From Rufibacter radiotolerans (lineage in GTDB: Bacteria; Bacteroidota; Bacteroidia; Cytophagales; Hymenobacteraceae), in assembly GCF_001078055.1 (NCBI RefSeq), contig NZ_CP010777.1, forward strand, positions 952,408-1,016,407: a stretch of DNA of 64,000 bases. Direction: 5' to 3'. Positions 23,276 through 32,176 of the stretch are shown one piece after another (the stretch's first letter is position 1; the number at the start of each line of letters is the position of its first letter). A program made the translations under genes and the position numbers. The notes under the pieces are model-generated. The model was given only the letters and a program-made list of their open reading frames with translations. It ran no database searches and was not told the origin of the DNA.

Positions 23276-26200
23276 TTATACCAGGGCTACGTGACCCATT
23301 TCTTCTTTCTTGGCTTCCAGTTCAGCGGTTTCGCGTTCCAGCTCCTCTGCTGTCTTATCAACAAGAATGATCTCTGTATGTTTATCTAAACCGAACTTGG
23401 CCAGGATGCGGTCAAACAGATAATAGATAATTGGTACCACAATCAGGGTCAGGAACATAGAGGAGGTAAGACCCCCAATCAATGCCCAGGCCAGACCTTT
23501 TTTGGTGGCACCCACGGCGCCGCCGGCTAAGGCAATAGGCAACATACCAATCACCATGGCCAGGGTGGTCATCAGGATCGGGCGGAAACGGATGCGCACG
23601 GCTTCCAGCAAGGCATGCTTCACATCATGGCCTTCTTTCTTCATCTGGTTGGTAAAGTCTACCACCATGATCGCGTTCTTGGCTACCAGACCAATCATCA
23701 TGATAATCCCCAGAATGGAGAAGATGCTCAACGTCTGCGCCGATAAGGCCAGGGCCAGCAAGGCCCCAATGATAGCTAACGGAATAGAGAACAATACCAC
23801 TAGCGGGTACACATACGAGTCATACAGCGCTACCATGATCAGGTACACAAAGATGATAGAGGCCAGCAAGGCAATACCCAGGGTACCAAAGCCTTCGCTC
23901 TGGTTTTTCAGGTCACCGGCATAGTCAATAGTTACGCCGGCCGGCACTTTCACGTCAGCCATTTTGGCCTGGATGTCAGCACCCACGGAACCGGACGGAC
24001 GACCGATTACCTGTGCGTTCACGTTCACCGAGGCTACGCGGTTGGTACGCTCTAACTGAGACGGACCGGTAGACTGCTTCACGTCAGCGAACTGTGACAG
24101 ACGTACCAATCTGCCCTGGTTGTTCACAAAAGAAAGGTTGCCAATGTCTGACACGCTGCGGCGGTCAAACTCATCTAACCGGATGTTGATGTCATAATCC
24201 TCGGTACCGGAACGGAAACTGGCGTCTGTGTTACCGCTAAAGGCCATCTGCATGCCGGCGCCCACGCTTTCCAGGGAAAGACCAACGCTGGCCATTTTCT
24301 CCCGGTCCACCACTACCTCTACTTCAGGGTTACCGCCTTCTACAGAGGTTTTCACGTCTACCGTTCCGCTTACGCCTTCCACTACGCCCATCACGCGCTG
24401 CGAGAAGGCCAGCAAGGTGTCCAGGCTAGGGCCCGAAAGCACCACCTGGATAGGGGCCTGGGCGTTACCTACCAGACCTACCGGTACCGGCGAAACTTCT
24501 ACGTTCGGGATCTTGCTCTCAATATCGGCTTTGGCCTGACGGCTGAACTGCTGCGTGCTGAACGTTCTTTCCTTCACGTCTACCAGCGTCACAGACACCT
24601 CAGATTTGTAGGCCGAGTTCTGGCCCTGCTGCGAAGAAGCCGTGGTGCCCACCGTGGTGAACACGCGTTTCACTTCCGGAATGCTCTTCAGGTACTGCTC
24701 CACTTGTTTGGTGGCCAGGTTGGTTTGCTCCACGGTAGAGTTTTTAGGCAACTCCAGCTGTAAGCTCACCTCCCCGCGGTCACCCGCCGGAATAAACTCA
24801 GAACCAATAAAGCCAAACTTCACCAGCATAAAGGAAGACACCAGCATTAACAAGGTCACGGCCAGCGTGATGAACTTATGACCGAAGGCCCACTGCAAGG
24901 CGGCGGTAAAACCGTCAATGATTCTGTCCAGTAAGCGCTCAAAAGCCAGGATGAACCGGCCAAAGAAGTTCTGGTCAGACACGTGCTCCAGACGAGAGAA
25001 CCGGCTGGCCAGCAATGGAATTAAGGTGAAGGCCACAAACAGGGAGATCATGGTGGCCACGGACACCACCACGGCAAACTGCCGGAGAATGTCAGACACC
25101 AGACCGGTAGACAAGGCAATAGGCACGAACACCACCACAATTACCAGGGTAATGGAGGTAACCGTGGCACTGATTTCCCGGATACCGTCATAGGCGGCCT
25201 GGGCCGGGGTTTTACCCATTTCCATGTGGCGGTGAATGTTCTCAATTACCACAATGGCATCATCCACCAGAATACCTACCACCAATGAAAGAGCCAGCAG
25301 GGACATCAGGTTCAAGGAGAACCCGAAGAGGTACATCACAATAAAGGTAGCCACCAGGGAGGCCGGGATGGAGATCATTACAATCACCGCGTTGCGCAAT
25401 GAGTGCAGGAACAAGAGCATGACCACGGCAACCAAGATTACGGCTATCACCAAGTCATGCATCACGGAGTCAGCGGCTTCCATGGTGAAAAGCGAGCTGT
25501 CATTGGCGATGTTGAATTTCAGGCCCTGGGCTGCATAGGTGGTCTCCAGTTTGGCCAGGGCCTCTCTGGTGAGGCGGCTTACCTCCACGGCGTTGGCGTC
25601 TGACTGTTTCTGGATGGTAATACCCACCGAGGAGGTAGAGTTGATACGGGTCAACACTTCCACGTCTTTCTGGGTATCCTGCACCTCGGCCACATCACCC
25701 AGGCGCACAATCCCGGTTTGGTCTTCTTTGATCACCAGGTTCCGGATCTGGGACAGGTCCTGGAATTTACCCGATAAACGGATCTGGGTCTGACCGGCTT
25801 CGTCCTTGATCTTTCCGGTAGGGAAATCCAGGTTGGAGTTTCTGATCTTCTGCTGCACCTGCAAAATGGAGATGCCGTAGGCTTCCAGCTTGCTGGCGTT
25901 CACGTTCACCTTTATCTCACGTTCCTGCCCACCCAGAATCTTGATTGCAGCCATACCCTGCACTCGGGAGAGCTCTGGCTTGATCTTGTTCTCAATCAGG
26001 TCAAAGAATTCCGTGGCCGGCATGTTGGCGGTGGCCCCCATCTTAATGATAGGCAAATCGTCAAAGTCAAACTTATTAAGGGTAGGCGTGTCTGCATCAT
26101 CTGGGAGGCGTGACAGCACCGTGTTGATCTTGCGCTGGGCGTCCTGCAGACTCTGGTCTACGTTGGTGCCCTGGTTCAATTGCACGGTAATGATAGAGAA

Positions 26201-26461
26201 ACTCTCCAGCGAGGTGCCTTTGATTTCCTTCACGTTCTCCAAAGAAGACAAAACCTCTTCAATCTCCTTGGTCACGGAGTTTTCTACCTCATTAGGCGAA
26301 GCCCCCGGGTAAAGGGTAGTGATGGTGAGTACGGGCGGGCTGAACTTAGGAAGCAGCTCGTAGTTAAGCGCTTTATAAGAGACAACGCCCAGCAAGGTGA
26401 GTACGGTGAAGACCACCACTACCAGGGTTGACCGCTGTATAGATACTTTGGTTATATTCAT
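23276..26461 (-). CDS. RND multidrug efflux permease (HAE1/AcrB type)
   Basis: A 1061-residue inner-membrane pump with the usual two repeats of one plus five transmembrane helices separated by large periplasmic loops. N-terminal helix NITKVSIQRSTLVVVVFTVL is followed by the porter-domain motif LYPGASPNEVE. The proton-relay pair is in helix 4 (VVGILVDDAIVVIENI), and the helix 11 region has the usual GLVAKNAIMVVDF. It exports lipophilic compounds by proton antiport together with the adaptor and TolC-type channel encoded just upstream. Last gene of the operon; a terminator follows. Substrate range unknown. Confidence 0.93.
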   Translation of the reverse strand: MNITKVSIQRSTLVVVVFTVLTLLGVVSYKALNYELLPKFSPPVLTITTLYPGASPNEVENSVTKEIEEVLSSLENVKEIKGTSLESFSIITVQLNQGTNVDQSLQDAQRKINTVLSRLPDDADTPTLNKFDFDDLPIIKMGATANMPATEFFDLIENKIKPELSRVQGMAAIKILGGQEREIKVNVNASKLEAYGISILQVQQKIRNSNLDFPTGKIKDEAGQTQIRLSGKFQDLSQIRNLVIKEDQTGIVRLGDVAEVQDTQKDVEVLTRINSTSSVGITIQKQSDANAVEVSRLTREALAKLETTYAAQGLKFNIANDSSLFTMEAADSVMHDLVIAVILVAVVMLLFLHSLRNAVIVMISIPASLVATFIVMYLFGFSLNLMSLLALSLVVGILVDDAIVVIENIHRHMEMGKTPAQAAYDGIREISATVTSITLVIVVVFVPIALSTGLVSDILRQFAVVVSVATMISLFVAFTLIPLLASRFSRLEHVSDQNFFGRFILAFERLLDRIIDGFTAALQWAFGHKFITLAVTLLMLVSSFMLVKFGFIGSEFIPAGDRGEVSLQLELPKNSTVEQTNLATKQVEQYLKSIPEVKRVFTTVGTTASSQQGQNSAYKSEVSVTLVDVKERTFSTQQFSRQAKADIESKIPNVEVSPVPVGLVGNAQAPIQVVLSGPSLDTLLAFSQRVMGVVEGVSGTVDVKTSVEGGNPEVEVVVDREKMASVGLSLESVGAGMQMAFSGNTDASFRSGTEDYDINIRLDEFDRRSVSDIGNLSFVNNQGRLVRLSQFADVKQSTGPSQLERTNRVASVNVNAQVIGRPSGSVGADIQAKMADVKVPAGVTIDYAGDLKNQSEGFGTLGIALLASIIFVYLIMVALYDSYVYPLVVLFSIPLAIIGALLALALSAQTLSIFSILGIIMMIGLVAKNAIMVVDFTNQMKKEGHDVKHALLEAVRIRFRPILMTTLAMVIGMLPIALAGGAVGATKKGLAWALIGGLTSSMFLTLIVVPIIYYLFDRILAKFGLDKHTEIILVDKTAEELERETAELEAKKEEMGHVALV

Positions 26462-26503
26462 TTTCTGGATGTACTAATTAGAAAATTACTTACTTCTTGT
26501 TTC

Positions 26504-27556
26504 TTAGAGGGCGGTCACCTGAATGCCTTCACGCAGGTTGATCTGGCCGCTCTGCACTACTTTCTCGCCGGGGGCAATGCCTTCCAGAATCTCTACCTGG
26601 TCCTGGGTCACGGTGCCCACTTTCACTTTGCGCAGATAGGCCTTGTTGTTTTTTACCACGTACACGCTAGGGTCCTGGATGCTCCCTACGATGGCCTGAC
26701 GGGCCAGTAACAGGGCATCACGCTGGTCAGCAATCTCAAAAGAGGCGGTGCCGTACATACCGGCGCGCAGGTTGTTGTTAGAGGCGTTTTTCACTTCAAT
26801 CTCCACGTCATACTTCAAGGTAGGATCAGACTGGGCGCCAATGGCGGTCACGGTGCCTTCGTATTCAGTGCCTCCGCCGGCGTTGGCTGTCACTTTCACT
26901 TTCTGGCCTTTTCTTACCAGCAGCACTTCAGACTCAGACACCTTCACGTTCAGTTTCAGGCGGTCTACGTTCACAATGTCATACATTTTGGTACCCATGC
27001 TCAAGTAAGAACCTACCTCAATGTACATCTCATTGATCTCGCCGCTGATTGGGGCGGTAATGCGGGTTTTGGTCAGGCGCTGGCGGGCAGCCACTAACTG
27101 GGCTCTGGTCACGTTCACGTTCAGGCGGGCGTCTTCCAGCTGCCGTTTGGTAATGGCGTCACCGGCGGCCAGGTTCTCAAAACGGGCCAGGTCTCTTTTG
27201 GCTTTCTCGGCGTTGGCCTGGGCCGTGGCCAGGTCTGCGTTCATGGTGTTACTTTCTACCTGTACCAGTAACTCACCGGCCCGTACCTTGTCTCCTTTGC
27301 GCTTAAGCACGCGCTGGATCTGGCCAGAGGTTTCGGCCATGAGGGTAAGGCTCTGCACGGGCTTGAAATTACCCTGCGCAGTAAAGGACTTGTCTAATTT
27401 GGCAGCTTTGGCTTCAGTAAGCGATACCGGAATGGCGTCACTTTTGATCTCGGCCACGGCGGCCTTTTCCGTCATCTCTTTTTTGTTTTTGTTCAGGGTA
27501 TAGGCCACAGCGCCAATGAGAACAAGCACCACTACGATATAAATCAGTTTTTTCAT
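26504..27556 (-). CDS. RND efflux periplasmic adaptor (membrane fusion protein)
   Basis: A 350-residue HlyD/AcrA-family protein: N-terminal membrane anchor or signal (YIVVVLVLIGAVAYTL), lipoyl half-motif GQIQRVLKRKGDKVRAGELL, alpha-helical hairpin (about 105-160, Ala/Glu/Lys-rich), second lipoyl half TRITAPISGEINEMYIEVG, then a beta-barrel and membrane-proximal domain ending GIQVTAL. It bridges pump and outer-membrane channel. It starts 25 bases after the tolC-like stop and ends 42 bases before the pump, consistent with one transcript. Confidence 0.92.
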   Translation of the reverse strand: MKKLIYIVVVLVLIGAVAYTLNKNKKEMTEKAAVAEIKSDAIPVSLTEAKAAKLDKSFTAQGNFKPVQSLTLMAETSGQIQRVLKRKGDKVRAGELLVQVESNTMNADLATAQANAEKAKRDLARFENLAAGDAITKRQLEDARLNVNVTRAQLVAARQRLTKTRITAPISGEINEMYIEVGSYLSMGTKMYDIVNVDRLKLNVKVSESEVLLVRKGQKVKVTANAGGGTEYEGTVTAIGAQSDPTLKYDVEIEVKNASNNNLRAGMYGTASFEIADQRDALLLARQAIVGSIQDPSVYVVKNNKAYLRKVKVGTVTQDQVEILEGIAPGEKVVQSGQINLREGIQVTAL

Positions 27557-27581
27557 CTTTTTAAGAATGTACAGGTAGGTG

Positions 27582-28937
27582 TTATTTGATAAGGGTTTGT
27601 AGTTCGCCGCGGGCTTTTAAGTAGTCCAGCTGGGCTATTTTATATTTTAATCTTTCGCTGTTCAGGTTGGTTTCTGCTGAGCGGAGGTTTACCTCTGCCT
27701 CCAGAAGATCTGTGAGCGGGGCCAGGCCTTCACGGTACAGGTCATTGGTGGTTTTGTAGACTTCCTGGGCCAGTTTCACGTTACGCTCCTGGCTCTGGAT
27801 AGACAGTTGGCTGGTGGCTATTTGCTTGATGGCGTTGCCCAGGCCCATTTGGGTACCCAGTTCCAGGTTCTTCATGTCCAGTTCCACTTTTCTTTCTTCC
27901 ATCTGCGCCTGTTTTACCTGATTTTTGCGCTGGAAGCCGTCAAAGATGGGAATGTTCAGGCGCAGGCCCAGCACGAAGGTGTTGAACCAGGGTCTGCTGG
28001 TGTCATAGAAGTTGAACTCATTGCGTTGGGCCTGGTAGGTATATTGGCCAATGCCCGCCAGGGTAGGGAAGGCACGACCTTTAATGTTCTTGATGTTAAG
28101 GCCGTACAGTTTTTTCTGGGTCTGCAGCAACTGGTAGTCTACCCGGTTAGCAAATACCTCGCCGGCGTTAGCATTCACCGGAAGCACCGTGTTGGCCAGG
28201 GTAGTGGCCTCTGACAGCTCAAAGTCCTGGTCCATGGGCATGCCCATAAAGAACTTAAGCGCGTTTTTCTGCTGCTCATAGGCCGCCAGAAGCGTTTGCC
28301 GTTGGTTTTCCAGGTTGGTGCGGCTCACGGTGATGCGGCTCACGTCTACCTTCTTCACAAAGTCATTCTTGTACTGCAGGGTCAGGATCTTCTCCAGTTG
28401 CACCAGACGGTTGAAGTTGGCCTCAATGGTCTTGAACTGCTCTTTGGTTTGCAGGGCCTGCAGGTACGCGGAGCTTACGTTGTAGATCACGTCTTCCTTG
28501 CTCATTTGCGTGCGCAGGCGGTACAGGTCACGGGTGGTGGCTGCCGCCTCAAGGCCTACAAAATAAGACTTGCTGAAGATGAGTTGAGACAGTTCCAGCC
28601 CGCCGTTGGTGTTATACTTAGTGCCGAACTGCACGGGCACCGTGGTGCCGGGCTTACCAATGATCTCTCCTGGAAGGATCTGGGTTGGGATGGACGGGAA
28701 CACGTTGAACTGACCCACGCCATTTACCTGCGGTAGGCCAGAGCCTTTGGTTTCCTTTATTCTGTACTCGGCGCTTTCTTCATCTAGCTGGCCTTTTTGA
28801 ATGCTTATGTTGTTGGTAGTGGCAAAGGTAATTGCCTCCTCAAGCGTAAGAATAGTGGCTTGGGGCGTTGTCTGTGCATAACTGAGCCTGGCCACCAGTA
28901 CCAGCAGAAGACTCAGTAGGAAATGCTTTTTATTCAC
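27582..28937 (-). CDS. TolC-family outer membrane efflux channel
   Basis: A 451-residue outer membrane factor with a signal peptide (LLLVLVARLSYAQ) and the two OEP repeats of long amphipathic helices (TLEEAITFATTNN near residue 35; DLYREGLAPLTDLLEAEVNL near 400, typical of OEP proteins). First structural gene of the efflux operon. The start codon is GTG. A predicted operator palindrome (28971-28996) sits 34 bases upstream, between this gene and its regulator. Confidence 0.9.
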   Translation of the reverse strand: MNKKHFLLSLLLVLVARLSYAQTTPQATILTLEEAITFATTNNISIQKGQLDEESAEYRIKETKGSGLPQVNGVGQFNVFPSIPTQILPGEIIGKPGTTVPVQFGTKYNTNGGLELSQLIFSKSYFVGLEAAATTRDLYRLRTQMSKEDVIYNVSSAYLQALQTKEQFKTIEANFNRLVQLEKILTLQYKNDFVKKVDVSRITVSRTNLENQRQTLLAAYEQQKNALKFFMGMPMDQDFELSEATTLANTVLPVNANAGEVFANRVDYQLLQTQKKLYGLNIKNIKGRAFPTLAGIGQYTYQAQRNEFNFYDTSRPWFNTFVLGLRLNIPIFDGFQRKNQVKQAQMEERKVELDMKNLELGTQMGLGNAIKQIATSQLSIQSQERNVKLAQEVYKTTNDLYREGLAPLTDLLEAEVNLRSAETNLNSERLKYKIAQLDYLKARGELQTLIK

Positions 28938-28970
28938 GGTGTAAACGGGTAATTGGTTTGTGTATAAGTA

Positions 28971-28996
28971 GTTGGTTCAGTTAAACGAGAACCAAA
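28971..28996. promoter_or_regulatory. Predicted operator B of the efflux regulator
   Basis: GTTGGTTC-N10-GAACCAAA, a 26-base palindrome 34 bases before the tolC-like start. It matches site A at 29529-29554 in both arms and spacing. Confidence 0.6.
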
Positions 28997-29008
28997 TCGT
29001 TAAAAAAA

Positions 29009-29476
29009 TTACTTCTTTCTTTCCTTCAGCCAGTTCTCCATCAGTTTGGGAACCTCCTGGGAGAGGTATTCCATGAACTCCACGCGTTCTTCCATAAGCT
29101 TGTTCATCTCTGGGTTGGAGGTACCTCTAAGCTCATTGGCCTGGCGCACCAGTTTACTGAAGGACAGTACCTGCTCCATTTTATTGACTACCTCCTGGTG
29201 CCAGTTCTCCAGCAGCGCCCCAAAGTACCGTTTGCGGTCGCCGGGGTAGGTGGTGTACTCAATCAGGCGCATCTGCAAAAGCATGTTCAATGCATTGCTG
29301 GTGGCACTCTTACTTATGTTGAGCGTCTCAATGATCTCTTCAAAGGAGAGGTAAGGTCTATCTGTGACAAACAGCAAGCCCATAATGCGGCCGGTAGCGG
29401 GCGGAAAGCCCTGCTGCTCGTGGAAAATCCCTATTTTCTCAATTAATTTTCTTTGCTCTTCAGATAATTGCGCCAC
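29009..29476 (-). CDS. GbsR/MarR-type transcriptional regulator
   Basis: A 155-residue winged-helix regulator. The N-terminal helix LIEKIGIFHEQQGFPPATGR and the recognition segment EEIIETLNISKSATSNALNM are characteristic of the GbsR branch of MarR proteins; a long C-terminal helix serves dimerisation. It heads the tolC-adaptor-RND operon and is co-oriented, so it probably represses the pump and itself, releasing DNA when a ligand binds. Two identical-type palindromes, one before its own promoter and one before tolC, are the likely binding sites. Start codon GTG at 29476. Confidence 0.87.
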   Translation of the reverse strand: MAQLSEEQRKLIEKIGIFHEQQGFPPATGRIMGLLFVTDRPYLSFEEIIETLNISKSATSNALNMLLQMRLIEYTTYPGDRKRYFGALLENWHQEVVNKMEQVLSFSKLVRQANELRGTSNPEMNKLMEERVEFMEYLSQEVPKLMENWLKERKK

Positions 29477-29508
29477 TTGGTTATTCTTTGTTTAGCCTAA
29501 GAACGCTG

Positions 29509-29516
29509 CAAAGGTA
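29509..29516 (-). promoter_or_regulatory. Predicted promoter (-7 box) of the efflux operon
   Basis: Minus-strand TACCTTTG fits TAnnTTTG; the start codon lies 32 bases downstream. The -33 region falls at about 29535-29540, inside operator A. Confidence 0.45.
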
Positions 29517-29528
29517 GAATTAAGTTTC

Positions 29529-29554
29529 TTTAGTTCATAATTTACAGAACCAAA
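29529..29554. promoter_or_regulatory. Predicted operator A of the efflux regulator
   Basis: TTTAGTTC-N10-GAACCAAA overlaps the -33 region of the predicted regulator promoter, which suits repression by steric block. See operator B at 28971. Confidence 0.6.
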
Positions 29555-29766
29555 ATTTATTCTTTTTCGGAGGGGTATTTTCTATGACTAAAAGGCGGTT
29601 TTGGAGCACCCAAAACTTTAACAGGAAAGCCTTGGGAAGGTTTCTCATAAAAGGGGCCACGTAAGAACTGCTTTTCCTGATTGGGGTGCAAAGATAGGAG
29701 AAAACCAACGCCTTTCCTGCGTAAACCTCCAACAAAACTGGCGTTTTGCCTCTAACCCCGAGCAGT
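29555..29766. other. Intergenic space upstream of the efflux regulator
   Basis: About 210 bases without a supported gene; a small minus-strand open frame here (29535-29735) has no start context or domain. Nothing else recognised. Confidence 0.4.
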
Positions 29767-29809
29767 TCCGTTTTAAGGCCGGTTTCCTAAAAGTAACCTT
29801 AAAACAGAA
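29767..29809. repeat. Chromosomal palindrome, partly degraded
   Basis: CCGTTTTAAGGCCGGTTTCC / AAAAGTAACCTTAAAACAG. Stands alone in a 750-base intergenic region. Confidence 0.65.
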
Positions 29810-29960
29810 TTGGTGTGGTTATGGGTGGGTAAGTTAAGTAGCCTGTGTCTCGTGGTCGATCAATCTTACTTGGAGTTTGCTTGGAGGTGACCCTTGTGTG
29901 AGTACCTAAGCCGATCTTCTTATAAATTCTGCCTTTTTATACATTCTGTCTCCTAAAACA

Positions 29961-30053
29961 TTTTGTCATCCTGAAAGGATCTCGGTGGCGAACGGCAGTA
30001 GCGCAACAGCCTAGGCTTATCTAGTTCGCCCACAAGGTCCTTTCAGGATGACA
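29961..30053. repeat. CCTTTCAGGATGACA repeat, copy 2 (inverted-repeat ends)
   Basis: TTTTGTCATCCTGAAAGGAT at the left end faces GTCCTTTCAGGATGACA at the right, forming a 93-base imperfect palindrome with inner GGCGAAC/GTTCGCC arms. Copy 1 is at 15463-15544. Confidence 0.75.
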
Positions 30054-30122
30054 GAAGAAGAAGAAGAAGAAGAAGAAGAAGAAGAAGAAGAAGAAGAAGA
30101 AGAAGAAGAAGAAGAAGAAGAA
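30053..30122. repeat. GAA trinucleotide microsatellite, about 23 units
   Basis: An uninterrupted run of AGA/GAA triplets over 70 bases begins at the edge of the CCTTTCAGGATGACA repeat. It is intergenic, roughly 100 bases beyond the M28 peptidase stop codon. Slippage should make its length variable between isolates. Confidence 0.9.
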
Positions 30123-30146
30123 TTCGACCTTGCTAGCCATTAAAAG

Positions 30147-30201
30147 CAGACTCCCGTTTTGGGGCTGTTTTCAGAAAAACGGCCCCAAAACGGGAGTCTG
30201 C
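30147..30201. repeat. Chromosomal palindrome, long near-perfect copy
   Basis: GCAGACTCCCGTTTTGGGGC pairs with its complement around TGTTTTCAGAAAAAC. It lies 22 bases beyond the M28 stop codon and could end that transcript. Confidence 0.8.
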
Positions 30202-30222
30202 CAAAGGAATACTTCTGAAAGC

Positions 30223-31863
30223 CTATTTCTTATAGCGGCCCCCGAAAAAGTCGTTGGGGTTCCAGGTGGGGCGTTCCTTGGTGTTGGCTATCTGGTAACT
30301 GATCAAGAAGTTCAACTGCACGTATTTCTTGCCGGCCTCAAAGTCAAAAGAGTCATTGAGTTCATCCTGGGGCTTGTGGTAGAATGCGGCGCGCCAGACC
30401 TCTACCTGCTTGTTAAGGTTGTTCTGGCCGTCTTTGGTTTTGTTGCCGTATTTGATGTGCAACGCCGGAATGCCCTGCATCACGAAGCTGTACTGGTCGC
30501 TCCGGATAAAACGGTTCTGGTCGGGCTCTGGATCTGCCTCCACGCTTATGCCTAAGTAACTGGCGGCCTTGGCCACCGGCTGGGCCAGGGAAGAGTGCTC
30601 CGCGCCCAGCGCCACCGCCGACAACAAAGGGGCAATAATGGTGGGCATATCCGTATTAATGTTGGCTACTATCTTTTGTTGCGGTACGGTAGGGTGTTTA
30701 GCAAAGTAGGCCGAACCCAGCAGTCCCATTTCCTCACTGGCCAGCAGCACAAATAGCACCGATCGCTTCGGCTTCACTTTTAAATTAGAATACGCCCGGG
30801 CAATTTCCAGCACGCTGGCCACCCCCGAGGCATTGTCATGGGCGCCGTTGTAAATGGAGTCACCTTTCACGGGTGTGCCTACGCCGGTATGGTCAAGGTG
30901 CGCGCTGTGCACCACGTATTCCTCCCGCAGGGTGGCGTCTGACCCGGTAATCTTGCCTACTACATTATAAGTGTCAAAATCATGGTACGTAGAGGTGTAG
31001 TTGCTTTGCAGCCTGGCCGGCAGCGCCGCCGAAATAGGGGTGCCTTTTTTCAGGCTGGCCGTAACCTGGGCCGTGTCCAGCCCTGCGCCCTGAAGCATAG
31101 CATGAAAGGTAGCGGCATTGACGTAGGAAAGCAGTTTGATCTGGTTAGTGACAAAGCTGCGCGAGGCCGCTACGTTGCCCTGGGCATCCATGACGCCATA
31201 CACGCCGCGTGAGAGGTCTGGCACCGTAGCCCGGGGACTGGCGTTGGTGCTCCCAACCACTACCCCCACAGCACCGTGATCAGCGGCGTTCTTTAAGATC
31301 ACCATCAGGTCTGAGCTGGCAGCGGCCACAGTGGAATGGAAGCTTTTAGGGGCTCCCCGCAAGATCACTACCACTTTGCCTTTCACATCCAGCCGGGCGT
31401 AATCATCATACCCTACCTCTGGGGCGGTAATGCCGTACCCGGAGAAGGCCAGGGGCGCATCTACCGTAATGGTGGGGTTCTGCGGGTTGGGGTAAATGGT
31501 GAAGTCCTTACCCGCTGCCAGGGTGGTAGTTCCCTGGTTGGAGGTAAGGCTGAGGATGGCGTCTTTGCCGGTAATGGCTTTCCTGATTCTCACCTTCTGC
31601 AGGTACGTGCCGTTTTCGCCGGCCGGCTGCACGCCTGTGCTTTTAAATTGCTGCACCACGTAGTCTACCGCCATCTGGTAACCGGGCGTGCCGGGCATGC
31701 GGCCCAGCAATTTATCATCTGCCAGGTACTGGATATGTCCTTTAAGGGCCTCGGGTTTTACCTGGCTCAGGGCTTTGGTGACATCTTTGTCTACTTGCAA
31801 CTTCTGGGCGGAGATTGGCCCGGCCAGCAGCAGGGCGCTTATCAGGTAAGGGAGTAGCTTCAT
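30223..31863 (-). CDS. Exported M28-family metallopeptidase with PA domain
   Basis: A 546-residue protein starting MKLLPYLISALLLAGPISAQ, a signal peptide; the open frame extends 46 codons upstream through an unlikely leader, so ATG 31863 is used. A PA (protease-associated) insert lies in the middle (YDDYARLDVKGKVVVILRGA through GAVGVVVGSTNA). The di-zinc centre motifs follow: HSAHLDHTGVG, YNGAHDNASGVASVLEIAR and LASEEMGLLGS. It is predicted to release N-terminal amino acids or act on peptides in the periplasm. Monocistronic. Confidence 0.88.
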   Translation of the reverse strand: MKLLPYLISALLLAGPISAQKLQVDKDVTKALSQVKPEALKGHIQYLADDKLLGRMPGTPGYQMAVDYVVQQFKSTGVQPAGENGTYLQKVRIRKAITGKDAILSLTSNQGTTTLAAGKDFTIYPNPQNPTITVDAPLAFSGYGITAPEVGYDDYARLDVKGKVVVILRGAPKSFHSTVAAASSDLMVILKNAADHGAVGVVVGSTNASPRATVPDLSRGVYGVMDAQGNVAASRSFVTNQIKLLSYVNAATFHAMLQGAGLDTAQVTASLKKGTPISAALPARLQSNYTSTYHDFDTYNVVGKITGSDATLREEYVVHSAHLDHTGVGTPVKGDSIYNGAHDNASGVASVLEIARAYSNLKVKPKRSVLFVLLASEEMGLLGSAYFAKHPTVPQQKIVANINTDMPTIIAPLLSAVALGAEHSSLAQPVAKAASYLGISVEADPEPDQNRFIRSDQYSFVMQGIPALHIKYGNKTKDGQNNLNKQVEVWRAAFYHKPQDELNDSFDFEAGKKYVQLNFLISYQIANTKERPTWNPNDFFGGRYKK

Positions 31864-32015
31864 GGGTAGAATTGCGTTTGCCAATACAATTGAAGCAGGG
31901 AATTTACTAAATAAAGTTTGAACCAGAGGCAGGCCTGAAAAGCGGGGAAAGAGCCCGCGCATACACAGAGGAAGTAAGGCCCCAATAGAGGTGGGTACCA
32001 ATAAGTGGTTTTGGT

Positions 32016-32059
32016 TTTGGTTTAAGCCTCTTTTCCGGAAAACGGCTCTTAAACAGAAG
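32016..32059. repeat. Chromosomal palindrome upstream of M28 gene
   Basis: GGTTTAAGCCTCTTTTCCGG / GGAAAACGGCTCTTAAAC; central TTTTCCGGAAAA as in the 3859 copy. Confidence 0.7.
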
Positions 32060-32098
32060 GGGCTTCTAAGGTTGCCTATACCAGAAGAACAAAAACAA

Positions 32099-32128
32099 AA
32101 ATCCCCGCCACGAAGGGTGGCGGGGATT
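32099..32128 (-). terminator. Terminator of the 37-codon gene
   Basis: AAATCCCCGCCAC pairs with GTGGCGGGGATT. On the minus strand it is followed by a run rich in T (TTTTTGTTTTTG), so it works for minus-strand transcription coming from the small gene at 32177-32290. Confidence 0.8.
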
Positions 32129-32176
32129 CCATTACTCTTTGGTAGGTTTAATCAGTTGTAGGTACCTGTTCTTAGA

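Noticed and set aside
29535..29735. 66-codon minus-strand frame upstream of the efflux regulator
   Set aside because: It overlaps the predicted operator A and promoter; sequence shows no protein-like pattern.
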